A stretch of 64,000 bases of DNA from Adineta ricciae (lineage: Eukaryota > Rotifera > Eurotatoria > Adinetida > Adinetidae): positions 1 through 64,000 of the forward strand of contig CAJNOJ010000204.1 in assembly GCA_905250025.1 (NCBI GenBank). The letters are read 5' to 3'. The notes below the pieces were generated by a model. That model was given only the letters and a program-made list of their open reading frames with translations, was not told where the DNA came from and did not search any database. This document shows positions 45,177 to 57,543 of this stretch, in pieces (position 1 is the stretch's first letter; each line of letters starts with the position of its first letter). A program made the translations under genes and the position numbers.

Positions 45177-47138
45177 TCACATGGTACAATATCGCAAGTT
45201 GCAAACTGGTGGAGTTATTAATCGGTATACGTAAAAACTAATACAATTAGTTACCATAATTGAATTTGACCAATTACATGTGTTACCACTCCAGTTGTAG
45301 CAAACAGTGCCACTGACAGTTCCACCAGCTCCAGGAAGGCTACCAGTATACCACCCTGGCGCATGGGTGTTACAGCGATATGTACTCGGAGCAGAATTGA
45401 CAATCATTGTTCCTCCAGCACCTACGAAACGTATCCATACTGGTGTCGATGTAAACACTGTGCTATCACAAACAATGCTAGGAGATCCTGATGTTGCCAA
45501 TCGAGTAGAATCTGAAATTGTTGTATAACTGGAGCACTGTGATGGAAGAGCGGCTGATGTCGTTGCTAAAAACAAAGCAGTAAAAAACAAGTTGACGCTA
45601 GAAACGAAATCGGGTATTATACTTGTTTGAGACGTGGTTGTTGATGTTGAAGTAGAACTGGTGCTGCTTGTTGATGTGGATGTTGTCCGAGTCGAAGTTG
45701 TTGAAGTTGATGTTGACGTTGTGCTAGTGCTGCTCGTCGAAGTAGATGTTGTGCGAGTCGAAGTTGTTGAGGTTGAGGTCGAGGTTGTGCTTGTGCTGCT
45801 GGTCGAAGTGGATGTCGTACTAGTACTGCTTGTTGAACTCGAAGTGGATGTTGTGCGAGTCGAAGTCGTTGATGTCGAAGTAGAACTAGTGCTGCTGGTT
45901 GACGTGGATGTTGTGCTGGTACTGCTAGTGGAAGTGGATGTGGAGCTGGTACTGCTTGTTGAAGTGGATGATGTACTAGTACTGGTGCTGCTTGTCGATG
46001 TGGATGTTGTGGTCGAAGTAGAACTTGTGCTGCTAGTTGAGGTGGATGTTGTGCTGGTGGTACTTGTTGATGTTGACGTAGTACTGGTACTGCTCGTCGA
46101 AGTTGAGCTTGTGCTGCTTGTTGAAGAGGATGTAGAGCTGGTGCTGCTTGTCGATGTGGATGTTGTGCTGGTGCTGCTTGTTGTGGTCGAAGTAGAACTT
46201 GTGCTGCTAGTTGAGGTAGATGTTGTGCTGGTGGTACTTGTTGATGTTGACGTAGTACTGGTACTGCTCGTCGAAGTTGAGCTTGTGCTGCTTGTTGAAG
46301 AGGATGTAGAGCTGGTGCTGCTGGTGGAGGTTGACGTTGAGCTGGTGGTACTTGTCGATGTGGATGTTGTGCTGGTGCTACTGGTTGAGGTCGATGTAGA
46401 ACTTGAACTACTTGTTGAAGTAGATGTAGTACTCGTGGTGCTCGTCGAGGTTGAAGTAGAACTGGTACTGGTTGTCGAAGTCGAGCTAGTGCTACTGGTT
46501 GAAGTTGAGGTGGAACTTGTGCTGCTTGTTGATGTCGATGTGGAGCTGGTACTGGTCGTTGAAGTAGAACTCGTGCTCGTCGTTGACGTAGAAGTCGTCG
46601 TCACTACAATGCTTTATACCGTTAGACAAAAATATTATCATTTAGAAAACTATCAAGCATTGCTATGTATAATCACAGCGTTACATGATATTTGTACCTT
46701 GAGCAACGATGAACTACTATTAGGATCGAAATGAGATTTCAAAGTTCTAACGGAAATCTCAGGCATTTAGTTGAGAAACCTACCGAGATCGACTGATGCC
46801 GATTTTTTAGTCATTGTAATCGCTAGAATCAGAGCTGTAGCAATCAATACACCACAAATAGAACAGCCAAGCATTCCCAAAGCAATACGACGTCTCTTTG
46901 GTGTGCACCATCTTAAATGTAAATACAAAAGAAATCTATGTCAGAACTGGTGTGTATTAGAATCTATTCTATAGACCTTGATCGTGATCGTGATCGGATT
47001 GTTCGAAGTTCTCCTAGATTCGATTTCACTCGTCTTGTTGATGGCAAATCAGACTATTGCATAGCGAAGTTTAGTCTTAGCTATAGAAATAGATGAATAT
47101 CTTACAATGTCTGGTACATCCCATGTACTTCTGTGCAT
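45177..47138 (-). CDS. type II membrane protein: Ser/Thr mucin-like stalk with uromodulin-type D8C head
   Basis: 554 residues from four exons (47138-47106, 47053-46977, 46911-46784, 46603-45177), which join in frame. The cytoplasmic N-terminus is Arg/Ser-rich (RTIRSRSRSRWCTPKRRR). A signal-anchor helix follows (MLGCSICGVLIATALILAIT). Then a stalk of about 300 residues is built almost only of Ser and Thr (units like STSSTSTT). The C-terminal domain of about 140 residues has the D8C pattern: CSSYTTISDSTR, WIRFVGAGGT, CNTHAPGWYTGSLPGAGGTV, VCYNWSGNTCNWSNSIMVTN, and the end FYVYRLITPPVCNLRYC. D8C is found in uromodulin, GP2 and related surface proteins. The stalk would be heavily O-glycosylated. 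TTCTAG lies 9 nt before the ATG, a possible trans-splice acceptor. Its function is probably adhesion or a surface coat. Confidence 0.85.
45640..46603 (-). repeat. low-complexity Ser/Thr-coding array
   Basis: Nearly 1 kb of triplet-based repeats (AGC/AGT ACC/ACA) inside the mucin-like gene. Imperfect higher-order copies are visible; for example the block around 46008-46140 is repeated at about 46188-46320. Length is likely to vary between alleles. The long Val/Leu-rich frame on the opposite strand is only its shadow. Confidence 0.9.
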
Positions 47139-49790
47139 TTTTTGTTACTAGAAATGAAGTTCAATAGTGAATGTTAGTTATTTCATTGTAATGACCAAAT
47201 AAATAAGGCGTGTGCATCTGCATGATTTATCTCAAAAGATGTTTTCGAAAAAAATATAAACAAAATGCTTTTTTGGATAAGTAATTTCTTTGAGTATGTC
47301 GAGCAGTAAGTTGAATGCAGTTTGTACAGGTAAATACGATTATTATTGTTGTTAAAAGCTATGAATCTTTGAAAAATAATATTTTAATGAACGATATTTT
47401 TTTATTTGTTACTCTCGATCAACAACTGCAATCATTTAATCGATTTTTGTTTTTTCTCATATAAACACAATGCTTTTAACATTCTTTCAAGCAACAAGAA
47501 AATCGCATCTGTTAGTTCTAGATTGACCTTAATATTTTGCAGTTAATGTAAACTCGAGTGCTCTTCATGAATGACATTTTTATGCAACTGTCTCATTCAT
47601 TTGAAAGGCAAAAGTGCATCTTTTTCTCCAAACAATCATTCATAGTTGTTGTTTCAGACTGATTTTCTAACGACTAACATATTTGAAATCCTTTTACGCT
47701 CTGGTTGACATTGGTTAGAGCAACAAAGTAATGAGAATAAATTTTGATATCTTTTTACTCAGTCTTAAATATACTATAAATTATCTAAATATTTAGCGTC
47801 ATATTAGAGCGGCGCTGATTGTTTTGTCCATTTATTCAGATTTGTATCCGCTGGTATATGCGAGTAGATCATTTATTACTTTTGAAGATTGATATAATAG
47901 TATCATTTGATGTAAGATCTGATGAATATCTTTCCCATTGTGGTGTTCAATAAAATAAGACTGTGGCCGAGGTAGACAGAAACAAGGAAAATCATTAGGG
48001 TTTGAAGCTAAGAATAAATTGTAGTGAAGAGAACAGCTTCAATTAACTTTATAGAAGAAATAAGCTACGGTGACGTTCGCAGAGAATTACAACCTAAATT
48101 GCTGTTCTATGCTATGTACGCTGGAAGAAAGACGAACTACAAACAAAGAAATGTTGAGCCTACTGTAATGCCTTTTTTTCATCGTTTTGATAAACAAGAT
48201 TTTCAACATAAATATTTCTTAGCAGTCACTTACACTCGCTGCGAACCAGTCTCAGTTCCAACAAACGGGCACAGAAATCCTCAGTTTTCTGGCAATACTT
48301 CCCAAAAACTTATAGAATAACGTTCTCGCGCTTGTCTATGATCGAAAGTGTAAATAGACTTTTTTCATTTCCCTCAATCGCATACGTTTTGAAATAATTT
48401 GAGAATCTATACAGCCTGATACACTTTTATCAAAAATAAGTATGAAGATCGTCATATAACTAAACATCCATCTAGAAAGTTTGATGAAAAGTATTTACGA
48501 CTCTATCAAATTTCTAAACCAAACATAATACCAATGATTTCGAAAAAAAGGCCGCTCGGATACTACAAAATAAGTGTAAGATATCGATTAGTACACCAAT
48601 TTAAAATTTTTACTTTAGAGATTAATGAGCAGCGAGATTTACAAGAAAATCGACAAGTAATCACGAAATTTGGGCTTTATATCGTAATCGTAAGTAACAG
48701 AGTCACACAAATTAAATCTCTCGTTCCAAAACTGTTCTTGCATTTTCTTCTCTCACTATCAGGTGCGCGTTACTTTGAAAAGAAATAACACAGTTTGCAA
48801 AACTAAAGATGATCGAAAATCAATTATACACTGACTTTGGCTTGAGAGAAGAAAAACAGAAGATGCATTGGTCAGTTCCTAACACAACACGAAAAATTTA
48901 GATAATTCGAGCTATTTACAAACTGCAGAAGGAGAGTGAAAGATAATCTACTCTATTCAAAGGATTTATTACTGTCATGTACCCTTCATCAAGTTTTCAC
49001 AGAGCCCTTTTATGTACTCTTTAAGCGTTTATGAAAGTTCCACAAACCCTTGAAGGGTTTGTTATACACAGCACTTTTATAAATCCTACTGTAGAGTAGA
49101 TTATCCGCCACTCTCTTTTTACAGTATTGCATTGTAGAGAGAAATTGAACGTTACTGACATTTACTGCATCAGGTAAATCAAAAGATGGCCTGTTTATCT
49201 TTTTAAATTAGATTATATATCAAACATTTGCCACACAGCTCAAAGCAAAAATATTTCTGAATAAATTATGCGTGTGTAGATACTGACCAAAAGAATATAA
49301 TTCCATAGTTTCAAAACGAAAATACTGAAACTAAACACGCACAGTTAAAGTATTGACACACCAATGAAATATTCTCAATTATTGTTATTTTTTCTCAAAC
49401 ATTGGCTAATGATTCCTTTTATTTTCGTCTTCCAAAGGTTATGAATAGTCTGATACGTTTTCATGTTCTTTATTGCAATGAAATCGCAACACTACCATAA
49501 AGAAACAGACAAAATGAAGCTATGACTCTATGTCCGCCTCATCGACAAATACAAATGGATATTGAACTATATCGTCAGCTAAACAAAACCACTCCAAAAC
49601 TTCTCACCAAGATTTTCAGCGTACTGGTGCTCTGGATAGTAAAGTTTCTTCTAAAGTAAAAGAGAATAATTTATTCGTAGTTCATTTTAAAAAAATGAGA
49701 ATAAGTAAATATATAAATACACAGCACAGCAAATCAAACGGACAATATACAGAAGTATCACAGTTATTGGTTTTCTACGATAATTCATGT
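47139..49790. other. 2.65 kb without a supportable gene
   Basis: Between the starts of the mucin-like gene and the end of the bHLH gene. Frames of 84-98 codons at 48024-48320 and 48534-48788 show no domain and intergenic composition. A partial palindrome is visible near 48990-49080, where 'aaacccttgaagggttt' lies at 49047-49063. Confidence 0.5.
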
Positions 49791-50298
49791 TCAACAAACA
49801 CGAGGTTTTTCTTCCATAATATTTTCTTGATGCTCATTAAGAAGTTCTGATTGAATCTGATAATCATATTCTTGATTTGAATAACAATGGTTTGCCGTTG
49901 ACGATGACGTAGATAACCGACCATTCATTGAACATAAAGACGAAGCTCGATGACATGATGAGTATGGCCAACTCTATTTAATAAACAAAAATCATATTTT
50001 TCGTCTTTTCCAATAAGGATGATCTTTAACTAACAAAACTATTCGGCGCTTGAATTGAAATAGATGCTGTCGTCGTCGTTGTTGTTGTGGTTGCCGGAGT
50101 TGATACAGTTTGAAGAGAAAGTTCATCATTATCAAGTATTTGTGTTAAATGAAGAATATAACTTGTTGCTAAACGAAGTGTATCAAGTTTAGATAATTTT
50201 GTGTCATGTGGAACCTGAAATGAGAAGTTAGATGAAATTAGAAGACAAAATTTAAAATGAGATCTTCTTACCCATGGTAGATGAGTTTTTAATTTAAT
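49791..50298 (-). CDS. bHLH transcription factor, TCF21/musculin type, 5' truncated
   Basis: Three exons remain. Next to the n: IKLKTHLPW, the end of helix 1. Then (50034-50215) [20 protein letters not shown] with [11 protein letters not shown], the loop and helix 2, followed by a Thr-rich stretch. The last exon (49791-49978) has [20 protein letters not shown] and ends EEKPRVC. Helix 2 with [20 protein letters not shown] is typical of TCF21, musculin, TCF15 and scleraxis; the LPW before VP.DTKLSK and the later WP(Y/F) motif favour TCF21/musculin. Such factors pair with E-proteins on E-boxes and control mesoderm and muscle development. The basic region needed for DNA binding is missing beyond n 50299. 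The Thr run comes from a GTT/GTC microsatellite. Confidence 0.82.
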
Positions 50299-50299
50299 N
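50299..50299. other. contig joint cutting the bHLH gene
   Basis: The helix-1 exon of the bHLH gene is cut here. Directly on the other side the 1.7 kb tandem repeat starts in mid-unit (tttctataatgcatc), as it also reads at 51948 and nearly so at 53699. Confidence 0.85.
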
Positions 50300-53200
50300 T
50301 TTCTATAATGCATCTTTATCATCGATATTCATATCAACAAATTGACATTTTCCAGTAGGTCGAGATGTGTTTAAAAAAGCATTTGTGTTTTTCATTGAAC
50401 TAATTGGAACATAAACAAAAATTGATTTGTTTCGTTCATGTGATTTATGTGTTTTTTTCAGATTCGAAGTGATAATCGAGTAGTTAGTCGAAGATGGTAC
50501 GTGGATGACACATCGAAATCAGAGAGAGAGAGATACATAAAGTAGAACGATTCTAATGAAAGAAAGTACAGTTATTTGACCTATTTAAATAATCGATCAG
50601 ATTGTTAAGAGCAGTTTCAGGCATGGTAAAATGTGTAGGAGAGATTGATTGTATTTCGAGATGCAATAACGACACGAATAAATGACGAGAATTACAATAA
50701 ATATGGATGATTGAAAACGCAGGGGAATCGAATGAATCTGACACTTACATGTATGATTTCCATATCTATGTTATAGAATTCGAGAGTAATATTTGATTGA
50801 AAAAGTAGCAAACTAATATTTTTCACCGTGTTGTGACTACGGCAAAACTTAGACGATGATGCATTTAAATTATTATATTTAGATTACGATTTCTATTTTT
50901 GAAATGACAACTACGATGAAACTGCTTCAATACTCTAATTTTTTATCGACTTGTTATATGTTTCCAGTTTACACAAGAATGATTATAAATAATGAGCAGA
51001 GAGCAGCATAGTTTGTTAGTGAGTTAGTGCGATTTCACTTTCGGTCGCTTTTGTAAGTGACAGCGAATATTTTCAATAGGTATGTGATAAATTTCTACTG
51101 AAAATGATTAATTATAGAGAATATACTTTACCCATAATCCAAACTAAACCAAACTGTTTTCAACAGAATAATAAGTTCAACAAGCTTTTGTTTTTTTCCC
51201 TATTTGTATCATCTGAGAATTAAATCTTCTAAACAATATATTTTTATGATTCCATTCTTCGATTTTTACTACTGTTTACGATACGAATGCAAAGTTGATT
51301 TTGATAGTGAAATATTATTTGACGCACGTTTTCTTTCCATTCAAATTGACAAAGAGAGAGGAAGAAAGAATTCTTATTTTTCATTTAATTCGTGTTTCAT
51401 CGTAATGTTTATGTGTATATTAACCGGAAGCAAATGCATCTTTTCTTTTCACGTCGACTTTATCATTGTCTTGTCATCTTTCATTCTCGTAATCACTTTC
51501 TGACAGATAATGGATTAGTGTGTTTTCTCGCTCTGAGCAAAGCTGATATTCCTTTTTCTTCTTTAATATAAAATAAAAATAATAAACATTATCAAACTAA
51601 TTTATCAAACATGTGTTTGCTCAAAAAAAACGTTTTCACAATTTGAAGCGAAAGAAGTTTTCTGAATAAAAACTTACCAAGTGTTTTACACTTCGGATTT
51701 GTAGTGTGTCGTTGTGACGTATTGTTCACGTTACAATCAAGAATATGAAAAAAAAGAGATCTTTCCTTATTGGTTCTGTTCTCTTCCTTTCCATTGGATT
51801 ATTTCTCATCATCTTCTTCGTCCTTCCTTCTCTCGATTATAGTGAAGATAATAACCTTGGTAAATTCTTGTTTTTCAATGCCCTCTCACTCGACCTTAAC
51901 TATTCGATTAGTTGCAAGAAGAAGGAAGAAGGAGGAGGAGGAGATTGTTTCTATAATGCATCTTTATCATCGATATTCATATCAACAAATTGACATTTTC
52001 CAGTAGGTCGAGATGTGTTTAAAAAAGCATTTGTGTTTTTCATTGAACTAATTGGAACATAAACAAAAGTTGATTTGTTTCGTTCATGTGATTTATGTTT
52101 TTTTCAGATTCGACGTGATAATTGAGTAGTTAGTCGAAGATGGCACATCGAAATAAGAGAGGGAGAGAGACATAAAGTAGAACGATTCTAATGAAACCAA
52201 GAAAATTTATTTGACCTATTTAAATAATTGATCAGATTGTTAAGAGCCGTTTCGGACATAGTAAAATGCGTAGGAAAGGTTGATTATATTTCGAGATGAA
52301 GTATTAAGACTAAAAATTGTGGTTTTCGGAATAAATGCTGAGAATTACAATAGATATGGATGGTTGAAAACGCAGAGAATCGAATGAATCTGATACTAAC
52401 ATGTATATGATTTCCATATCTATGTTATAATATTCGAAAGTAATATCTGATTAAAAAAGTGGCGAAGGAATATTTTTCATCGTTTTGTAACTACGACAAA
52501 ACTCACGCGATCATGCATTTGAATTCTTATTTTTAGATTAGAATTTCTATTTTTGAAATGACAACTACGGTGAAGCTAATTCAGTACTCTAATGTTTTAT
52601 CAACTTCTTACACGTTTTCAGTTTACACAAGAATGATTATAAATAATGAGCGGATAGTAGTGTAGTTTGTTAGTCGCTTATTGCGATTCCGCTTTCGCTC
52701 AACTTATAATACAATTATCAATAATCAAAATGGAAATACAATGTTAAAATAATTTGTCGATGTAAATGGAAACATTTTCTTGTCTTTGCCATTTTCACTC
52801 GCTGTTGTAATTAACAGCGAACATTTCCAGTAGATGTGTGATAAATTTCCACTGAAAATAATTAATTATAGAGAATATATTTTAGTCATAGTCAAAACTA
52901 AAGCAAAACTGTTTTCAATAGAATAATAAGTTCAACAAACTTTTGTCTCTTTCCTATTTGTGTCATCTGAGAATTAAATCTGATAAACAATATATTTTTA
53001 TCATTCCGTTCGACTTTTCCTACTGCTTACGATACAAATGCTAAGTTGATTTTGATAATGAAACATTACTTGACGCATGCTTTCTTTCCATTCAAATTGA
53101 CACAGAGAAAAAAAAAGAGAAGAAAAGAATTCTTAGTTTTCATTCGATTCGTGTTTCATCATAATGTCGATGTGTATATTAACCGGAAGCAAATGCATCT

Positions 53201-53905
53201 TTTCTTTTCACGTCGACTTTATCATTGTCTTGTCATCTTTCATTCTCGTAATCACTTTCTGATAGATAATGGATTAGTGTGTTTTCTCGCTCTGAGCAAA
53301 GCTGATATTCCTTTTTCTTTAATATAAAATAAAAATAATAAACATCATCAAACTAATATATCAAACATGTGTTCGCTCAAAAAACAAAATGTTCACAATT
53401 TTAATCGAAAGAAGTTTTCTAAGTAAAAACTTACCAGGCGTTCTACATGTCGAATTCATAGTGTGTCGCTGTGACGTATTGTTCATGTTATCATCAAGGA
53501 TATGAAAAAAAGATCTTTCCTTATTGGTTCTGTTCTCTTCTTTTTCATTGGATTATTTCTCATCATCTTCTTCGTTCTTCCGTCTCTCGATTATAGTGAA
53601 GACAATAGCCTTGGTAAATTCTTGTTTTTCAATGCCCTCTCACTCGACCTTAACTATTCGATTAGTTGCAAGAAGAAGAAGAAGGAGGAGGAGAAGATTG
53701 TTTCGATAATGCATCTTTATCATCGATATTCATATCAACAAATTGACATTTTCCAGTAGGTCGAGATGTGTTTAAAAAAGCATTTGTGTTTTTCATTGAA
53801 CTAATTGGAACATAAACAAAAGTTGATTTGTTTCGTTCATGTGATTTATGTTTTTTTCAGATTCGACGTGATAATTGAGTAGTTAGTCGAAGATGGCACG
53901 TGGAT
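50300..53905 (+). repeat. 1.65-1.75 kb tandem duplication, two units plus a partial third
   Basis: The phrase 'ataatgcatctttatcatcg' recurs at 50305, 51953 and 53706 (offsets 1648 and 1753). Unit 1 runs 50300-51947, unit 2 from 51948 to about 53698, and unit 3 stops matching near 53905. Units 1 and 2 differ by many substitutions and small indels; unit 2 has about 100 extra bases near 52695-52800. Landmarks shared by both include 'tgcatcttttcttttcacgtcg' and a (AAG/AGG)n run at each unit end. This is a genuine tandem duplication of some age, not an assembly overlap. Confidence 0.9.
53502..53882 (+). CDS. possible small membrane protein gene in the tandem repeat
   Basis: Exon 1 (53502-53755) reads MKKRSFLIGSVL, then a hydrophobic segment to about residue 30 (LFLIIFFVLPSLDYSED), FFNALSLDLNYSISCKK, a Lys/Glu run and HRYSYQQIDIFQ. 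A clean intron (GTAGGT...TTTTTTTCAG, 53756-53860) joins an exon coding FDVIIE and TAG. The copy in unit 1 keeps the same splice sites and last exon (FEVIIE, one silent change), while a 2-nt indel falls inside the intron; this supports coding on this strand. Unit 2 (51745) has a one-base frame change in the microsatellite, and unit 1 lacks its 5' end. The family is unknown, and it may also be chance. Confidence 0.3.
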
Positions 53906-54166
53906 GTCGCACAACGAAGTATTGATGTGTTTTTCCGCATATCTCATCATGAATCGATCGATCAATTTCATCGTTCACTTCCAGTTGGATTTCGTCTCTT
54001 TGTTTACATTTGAAATACAAAATATCAATGAAAAGTGTGAGTACTTACAAGTAGTTCATTGATGTGTTCTGATTTTGGCGATAGATCGGAAAACTAATGG
54101 AATGAAGAAACGTGACAGATGTATTTATAAGAAGAGTAGATGTGAGAAAGTGAAAAGTGTTCGAAT

Positions 54167-56486
54167 TCATTTAATAATTGGTAAAGTGTTGGCCAAAAGT
54201 CTTTTTCCGGAAGAAATCCGTTGTTTCATTGCTTGGCCAATGTCCGAATGAGGAATAAATTGTTCAATTGATTGTGTGATGACATTTTCTTTAAAGAAAA
54301 GAAACAATCGACTTCATTGTGTCAGATGAAAAAACTTAAATTTCATACGATCGAATCTCGTTGCTGATCGTCTGAGAAACTGTGCTGTGTTATTCGCTTG
54401 AATAGACAATGAAGCTCGTCTAGGTAAATTCGACATAGGTTCATTTTCTTTGATTGTCGATGACGAAGGTAGATCAGCGAAACAATAATCATCGATATCC
54501 ATAATACCTATAAGAATGGAATTATCTTCTTTACTGATTTTACGAAAATTTTACCTAAAACTGTTCGATATTCTTTGAGCCATGAATCACAAAGTATTTT
54601 AATTCGTTTTCTCATTTGAATTAGTTCTTTCATAATTGATAATTGGTACAAATCAACTTGTTCTTCAGCTGATTTTTGATTGAGAAAGTCTTGTACATTA
54701 ATCGAACTAATTCTTTTCCTGGAATTTCTTTTCGCTGTTGTTGTTGAATCCATGATTAACGGAGATTGAACTGTCAACGCAGAATTTCCTAATTGATATT
54801 TAAATTGTTCATTAAGACATATAAAAGCAAAGCGAATATTCGTTGGATTATTATATTCGAGTTGCATCAAAGAATTCAACTGAAATTGAACTGTATTTTC
54901 AATGATTGGGATTTGTTCTGTATCCTCATCAACTGGAGTTGATTGACGAGGAAACTGAGATTTTAATGACCATTGAAGTTGATTTTCAATGATGCCTGTT
55001 TTCCCATTACATAGATACGCATATTCATAATGATTATTCGTGACAAAACGTGTGTGAAATGCTGGTTGTACTACGAGAACATTTCCTGAAGAAGTTATCA
55101 AACCAAGAAATTGTTTTGTTAGAATTGAAGTATCATCAAAGAAGAGTGTCGTCGATATTGATGATCGAAGACGTAGAACAGCTAACCGACCCGATGGATA
55201 ACTGTAGGAAAGAGAATTTTGATGGAATAAATGAAGTTAAAAATGACTTTACTAGATTTGACTGGAACCATCGGGTAATTCAACAAAGCATTTCCTTTTT
55301 GTTTCGGGAATTTCAATGTTAATATTGTATTTTTCTGGAATTTCACGTCGTACAATTGAAAGAATAAATTTTGCTCGTTTTTGACCTAGAAAAGAAAGTT
55401 GTTCGACTGTGAAAATCAACGAAGACGAAACAAACGAGATGATTCGTTTAATAATAATAAATTATTTTTGTTTCGCATATATGGATTATCATCATAAAAC
55501 CAAACTTGACATGTCTTCGAATGTTTTCCATTGAAATCATCTGTTGTTGAGAGTCTGTCAAAGAAGAAACGATGTTAAGACATGAAAATAAGGAGAAACT
55601 TTTCTACATTTTTTGTTTTGTTTCTGCTAATAATCGTTTGCATTTTTTTTGTATTGAAAGAATAACTTCTTGATTAAAATCGATTTCTGATTTTTGTACA
55701 TCGAATTGGATAACTAAAATACTCAATTAAAAATAAATTATCCTAGATGAAAACTTACATTTTGGCTCTACGACGGGGATTTTCTGTACACTTTTTAAAA
55801 TTTGTGTTGAAAATTTAAACTCGACATGAACACCGTTTTTCGTTGATTCTGTACTGTTGTCCATCATTGGTTTAACAACTCGATGAGGTTCTTCTTTGAC
55901 AATCGTAGGTATCATAAGCAATCCGCGTGAGATCGGTCGATGTGTTGCTGATGAGACGCTCATTCGAGAACTTTTTCGGCGTTGTCGTACTTTTATGTCA
56001 AGGATACTTTGCCGTTTGTCGAGTTTGTTTTGTTCAAAACGGCGGCGTTGAAGATAATGTCGCCAAGCATCTTCACCTGCTTTTGTTCTCCAAATCTACA
56101 AAGACAATATGACAAAGATCCATACAGAAATCCAATACCTTTTGTTTGTATTCAGTGTTTTTTATTAAGTCATTCCATGATGAATGTAATTGAAGGATGA
56201 GAGAACTTGGCAGAGATACTTTCGATTGATCTTCATCTTGTTGAACATCAAATGTTGGTAGAGCTGAATCTAATTCTTTGAGAATAATATCGGACAAATA
56301 GGCAATTTGTAAGTTTCCAGGTGTTTTATCAACGGAATGACTTTGTTTTTGTTCTTCGAATGTTACAGCAGTTTTTGCTTGACATAAAGCTTGATTTAAA
56401 TCATCAAGATTGCGTTTCGATCGATAAATTCCGCCAAGGCGCGATGCAGGAGAAGATTGATCATAAAAATAAGATTCCGAAGACAT
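54167..56486 (-). CDS. FAM194-domain protein (ERICH6/C3orf20 type)
   Basis: About eight exons. The start is MSSESYFYDQSSPASRLGGI (ATG 56486), 8 nt after TGTTTTAG. The N-terminal third is polar, with KAGEDAWRHYLQRRRFEQNK and a basic RQRRKSSR. The middle holds the FAM194 signature CFVELPDGSSQI, then YPSGRLAVLRLRSS, FLGLITSSGNVLVV and YAYLCNGKTGI, which matches the 'DG...YPSG.LAV' core of that family. The C-terminal part has a helix VDLYQLSIMKELIQMRKRIK and MDIDDYCFADLP, and ends QRISSGKRLLANTLPIIK (stop 54167-54169, reached over an intron that begins GTATGA). No membrane segment. FAM194 proteins are poorly known and are mostly expressed in testis or ciliated tissue in vertebrates. Confidence 0.65.
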
Positions 56487-56542
56487 TTTTCTATCTAAAA
56501 CAGTTCATAAAATTTGCTTAGAAAATGATTCATTGACTAATT
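56487..56542 (-). promoter_or_regulatory. 56-bp intercistronic gap with a 3' splice site (possible trans-splice acceptor)
   Basis: Between the SNARE stop and the FAM194-gene ATG there is no room for a normal promoter. The minus strand reads GAACTGTTTTAG, then ATAGAAAA and ATG. A polypyrimidine-AG with no donor upstream fits a spliced-leader acceptor in an operon. Bdelloids are known to trans-splice. Confidence 0.5.
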
Positions 56543-57543
56543 TTAAACAACAGCATTAAGAAGGACTTTTTGTCCTGCAGAGATCGGTAAAGGATTTGTT
56601 GACGTTTGTGAATTTAATACTGGCGATCCTAAGATTTGATGACCAAGTAAAGTATAATCTGTTAAAAGATCACCACTTTGCATTGCCTGCGCTTCAATTT
56701 TTGTGATAACAACATTATGTTTATTAACTTCATTGCTCATTGATTCTGTTATTTGAAATAAATGATCTAAATGTGTATTTAACTGTGTAAAATGAATGGC
56801 CATGTTAACTTCATTGAATAAACGTTCGGGTTGATCGATATAACCGTAGGATAAGGAATGATGCTGTAAAAGATAATCGCGAAATTGACTGAGTTGTTTT
56901 GCGTTTGTTTCGTCTTGATTTTGTTTGGTTTGATTGATTCGAGTGATGGTTTGAAGGAAATCTTGATGTTGACGACGATTACGTGCCAGTTCTCGAGTAC
57001 GAGCAATCATTTCATCACGTTCACTGGTCGAACTCTAAACGAAATTTCGATCAAGTTGACGATCTTTAACTGGAAAAATTTTACCCAACGAATCTGATTG
57101 AGTGAATGAGGATTCGGTTCGATGATTTTCAGTTTTTTCTTCTTCGATCTTTTCCTGGGTTTTTTCTTCAAACATCCCAAACACGTAAAACCGAAAAATG
57201 TTCCATTCGCACACGCACCCCAACATTTTCCGCCGTTAACTTCATTTAAATCTTCGGCAATATCTTTAATTTCTCTTTCTAATTGATTTATCAAATTGTA
57301 CGATCGTTGCATCGAATCACCTTGTGAGATTAATTTTCCTAAGGTTTCTTTGGCCATTAGTTCCGTTAAATGAATATGATTGACAAGATTTTCTGTCGCT
57401 TGAACATCTTCATCGAGTAAACGTTCTTTTCGACTTCGAACAAGACTGTTGCGGAAACGTGTCAAAATATCCGTCGTTTGTTCGACTATGGAATTTCCAC
57501 CACCATCGAAAGTGCCAGTCGATGTTCGAGGACTTCCTGTCAT
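56543..57543 (-). CDS. Qbc-SNARE of the SNAP-25/SNAP-29 family
   Basis: Membrane-fusion SNARE with two SNARE helices. The start MTGSPRTSTGTF (ATG 57543) was chosen because the upstream codons lie in a 46-nt GTATGT...CAAG intron. The first helix reads TLGKLISQGDSMQRSYNLIN, then REIKDIAEDLNEVNGGKCWG, with the central layer Gln replaced or shifted. A Cys/Gly segment CWGACANGTFFGFTCLGCLK could be palmitoylated, as in SNAP-25. A basic RKRSKKKKLK linker follows, then an intron (GTAAAA...TTTAG). The second helix is FTQLNTHLDHLFQITESMSN, then EVNKHNVVITKIEAQA. No transmembrane segment, as usual for Qbc SNAREs. The length (about 315 residues) exceeds SNAP-25 and is closer to SNAP-29/47. It would pair with a syntaxin and a VAMP. 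It is probably the upstream gene of an operon-like pair with the FAM194 gene. Confidence 0.75.

Noticed and set aside
45634-46734. 366-codon plus-strand frame rich in Val, Leu and Glu
   Set aside because: Antisense shadow of the Ser/Thr repeat of the mucin-like gene; the triplet repeat leaves the other strand open. The minus strand ends in a recognisable D8C domain and has fitting splice sites.
48024-48788. Two frames of 98 and 84 codons
   Set aside because: No recognisable domain or conserved pattern; consistent with chance frames.
50553-50744. Minus-strand frame with PETALNNLIDYLNR, also present in repeat unit 2
   Set aside because: The following putative exon is broken by a 2-nt indel and in-frame stops in the other units, so coding on this strand is not supported.
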